Part shown: piece after piece, positions 5,313 to 6,676 of the stretch
How the letters are laid out: every line of letters begins with the position of its first letter
How positions within the stretch are numbered: position 1 is the first letter of the stretch
DNA from: Candidatus Nomurabacteria bacterium RIFCSPHIGHO2_01_FULL_39_10
GTDB lineage: Bacteria > Patescibacteriota > Minisyncoccia > Phycocordibacterales > UBA9973
Assembly (NCBI GenBank): GCA_001786805.1
Contig: MFTJ01000037.1
Coordinates: 3,751 to 10,426, forward strand
DNA length: 6,676 bases
Direction of reading: 5' to 3'
Notes under the pieces: generated by a model
The model's input: the letters and a program-made list of their open reading frames with translations, nothing else
The model's database searches: none
Told to the model about the DNA's origin: nothing
Position numbers and translations under genes: made by a program

Positions 5313-6572
5313 TTAAACTAGTTTAAATACTTTATCAGCAACTTTGTAGGCTTCGCCCGCCCCCATTGTGACAAATACATCTTTTGGACCCAGATTCAAG
5401 GCCAAAACATCCTTCTCGGCCGATTCAAAGTCAGGAAAAGATTTGGCATACTCTCCTTGCGCATGAATAGTCTGATTGATAGCCTTGGCTAATTTTTCGC
5501 TGGAAATGCTTTCATCTTTCTCTTCACGGGCAAAGTAAATAGGCAGAAGAAAAATTTTGTCCGCTTCACCGAAACTTTTAGCAAAGTCGGAAAACAAGGC
5601 TTTTGTCCGGCTGTAGAGATGTGGCTGGAAAAGTACGGTGATATTTTTACTATTTTTCGGATACAATTCGCGCAGGGCCTGCAGACTGGCTTTGATTTCG
5701 GTGGGATGATGAGCATAGTCGTCATATATAATCGCGCCTTCTTTTATCTCTCCCTTTTTCTCCAGCCTTCGCCAAGTACCAGAAAAACTGGCGAGAGATT
5801 TCTTTGCATCTTCTTCTTTTATCCCGAGCATATCTGATACTGCGAGCGCCGCGGCGGCGTTCATACGGTTGTGCGCTCCGGGCACGGAAAGCTTAGGAAC
5901 TTTTTCCAGATATTTTGCGTAATCCGAAATCACTTTCTCGCTCTGCGCGGAAAGTTCCTGAAAAGCGCTTTTTATATCCGCCAAATCTTTGTAATAATCT
6001 AGATGGTCAGACTCAATGTTTGTAATAACCAGAATTTTCGGTTTAATATTTAAAAATGACCTTTCATATTCGCAGGCTTCAATCACAAAAAAATCGCTCT
6101 TGCCTATAACTAAGTTTGATTTATTTTCCATAAGCAAAGAACCCACAATGACCGAAGGATCTTTTTTTGCGTCAATCAAAATTTTGGCAATCATCGCGGT
6201 GGTCGTTGTCTTGCCGTGCGTGCCGGAGATAGCGATGGTGAATTTATCCCTAGTTGCTAATCCGAGCATTTCCGGATAACTTTTTATGGCAATACCAAAG
6301 TTTTGCAATTTTTTGAAAAATTCCGGGTCGTATTTCGGAACAGCAATAGAATAAACAATCAGTTCGGTGTCTTTCGGAATCAGTTCAATTCCTTGCCCCA
6401 ATTTTATTTTTGCGCCGAGTTTTTTGAGCTCATCTGTAATGTTACTCTCTCCTATGTCCGAACCAAAAACTTCTTTGCTGGAAGCAAGCATCAGGCGGGC
6501 GATAGCCGAAATGCCTATTCCGCCGATGCCGACAAAAAATACTTTCTTTATTTTGGTTAAATCTATTCCCAT
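5313..6572 (-). CDS. murC: UDP-N-acetylmuramate--L-alanine ligase
   Basis: MurC joins L-alanine to UDP-MurNAc using ATP, the first peptide step of peptidoglycan precursor synthesis in the cytoplasm. The 419-residue product shows the three Mur-ligase domains. The N-terminal UDP-binding fold has GIGGIGISAIA (15-25). The central ATPase has the P-loop GTHGKTTTT (117-125), EACEYERSF (165-173) and TNIESDHLDYY (184-194). The C-terminal domain follows PGAHN (231-235) and has GTWRRLEKKGE (265-275), DDYAHHPTEI (284-293), FQPHLYSRT (315-323) and MGAGEAYKV (403-411). The HHPTE pattern marks MurC rather than MurD, E or F. The protein is short: from DHLDYY to PGAHN there are about 45 residues where E. coli MurC has about 105, so part of the central domain is missing while all visible catalytic motifs remain. 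It is divergent from murI. The start is set by the family N-terminus and by an extended -10 lying 9 nt upstream. Confidence 0.96.
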   Translation of the reverse strand: MGIDLTKIKKVFFVGIGGIGISAIARLMLASSKEVFGSDIGESNITDELKKLGAKIKLGQGIELIPKDTELIVYSIAVPKYDPEFFKKLQNFGIAIKSYPEMLGLATRDKFTIAISGTHGKTTTTAMIAKILIDAKKDPSVIVGSLLMENKSNLVIGKSDFFVIEACEYERSFLNIKPKILVITNIESDHLDYYKDLADIKSAFQELSAQSEKVISDYAKYLEKVPKLSVPGAHNRMNAAAALAVSDMLGIKEEDAKKSLASFSGTWRRLEKKGEIKEGAIIYDDYAHHPTEIKASLQALRELYPKNSKNITVLFQPHLYSRTKALFSDFAKSFGEADKIFLLPIYFAREEKDESISSEKLAKAINQTIHAQGEYAKSFPDFESAEKDVLALNLGPKDVFVTMGAGEAYKVADKVFKLV

Positions 6573-6581
6573 GCTTAAACC

Positions 6582-6590
6582 AATATACCA
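6582..6590 (-). promoter_or_regulatory. Extended -10 promoter of murC
   Basis: The minus strand reads TGG then TATATT (6587-6582), matching TGnTATAAT at all but one base. Nine bases separate it from the ATG at 6572, so the 5' leader would be only about 2-4 nt. No -35 match is found; that position is occupied by the divergent murI -10. Confidence 0.5.
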
Positions 6591-6603
6591 TAAATGTTTA
6601 ATA

Positions 6604-6612
6604 TGCTAGTAT
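6604..6612 (+). promoter_or_regulatory. Extended -10 promoter of murI
   Basis: TGC then TAGTAT (6607-6612), within ATATGCTAGTAT, lies 6 nt before the ATG at 6619. Transcription should start at the start codon or one base from it, again predicting a leaderless mRNA. No -35 is seen. The element sits back to back with the murC promoter inside a 46-bp gap. Confidence 0.5.
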
Positions 6613-6618
6613 AAAAGC

Positions 6619-6676
6619 ATGAAAATTGGAATTTTTGATTCGGGTTTGGGAGGACTGATTATCGCCCGAGCGATAA
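6619..6676 (+). CDS. murI: Glutamate racemase, first 19 codons only
   Basis: The frame reads MKIGIFDSGLGGLIIARAI before the window ends. GIFDSGxGG is the N-terminal signature of glutamate racemase; its Asp (residue 7) and Ser (residue 8) line the active site in the aspartate/glutamate racemase fold. MurI converts L-glutamate to D-glutamate for the second peptide position of peptidoglycan. Its place divergent from murC agrees with that role. Usual family length is about 260 residues, so over 90% is outside the window. Other members of the racemase superfamily are possible but less likely, given the DSGLGG match. Confidence 0.85.
   Translation, partial: MKIGIFDSGLGGLIIARAI

Noticed and set aside
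5489..6609. Open frames overlapping murC on both strands (5489-5725 minus; 5619-5837, 6016-6279, 6303-6560 and 6367-6609 plus)
   Set aside because: All lie within the well-supported murC frame or across its promoter and have no recognisable domain.
1..6676. CRISPR array, tRNA, transposon ends or recoded UGA codons
   Set aside because: No regularly spaced repeat, cloverleaf, transposase or internal in-frame UGA was found on reading both strands.

Overview
The window looks like a chromosomal housekeeping segment from a Patescibacteria/CPR bacterium, most likely Parcubacteria-like. The evidence is protein style, not a database match: a degenerate metallo-hydrolase of the type I associate with Parcubacteria, a shortened MurC with an EACEYE motif, a four-domain S1 protein of 372 residues, a short exported lysozyme-like protein, few good Shine-Dalgarno sites and moderately AT-rich DNA. 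The standard bacterial code reads every gene without internal stops, so there is no sign of UGA recoding. I see no mobile element, CRISPR array, tRNA or rRNA.

Layout. (1) Positions 1-3138, minus strand: a three-gene set reading metallo-beta-lactamase-fold protein, then a 77-residue one-pass membrane protein, then gyrA, whose 3' end is cut by the left edge. (2) Positions 3139-3286: a divergent intergenic region with overlapping candidate promoters and two hairpins. (3) Positions 3287-4405, plus strand: an rpsA-like gene with four S1 domains, ending in a 14-bp hairpin whose loop is the stop codon, followed by a bidirectional terminator at 4432-4462. (4) Positions 4468-5109, minus strand: an exported lysozyme-like protein, preceded by a leader containing a strong terminator hairpin and, upstream of that, a promoter. 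(5) Positions 5313-6572, minus strand: murC. (6) Position 6619 to the right edge, plus strand: the first 19 codons of a probable glutamate racemase (murI), divergent from murC with 46 bp between the start codons.

Function. The right half is a peptidoglycan cluster: MurI supplies D-glutamate, MurC adds L-Ala to UDP-MurNAc, and the lysozyme-like protein may remodel or attack the wall. The left half deals with DNA topology (GyrA) and translation (S1).

The most interesting signal is regulatory. Promoters upstream of the metallo-hydrolase, murI and the lysozyme-like gene share the string ATATGCTA as the core of an extended -10 element, and murC has a related TATGGTATATT. For three of the four genes the -10 lies only 6-9 nt from the start codon, which predicts leaderless mRNAs. 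The lysozyme-like gene and perhaps the S1 gene instead have leaders with terminator-like hairpins, consistent with attenuation. I did not find a clear wholly new multi-gene system here.
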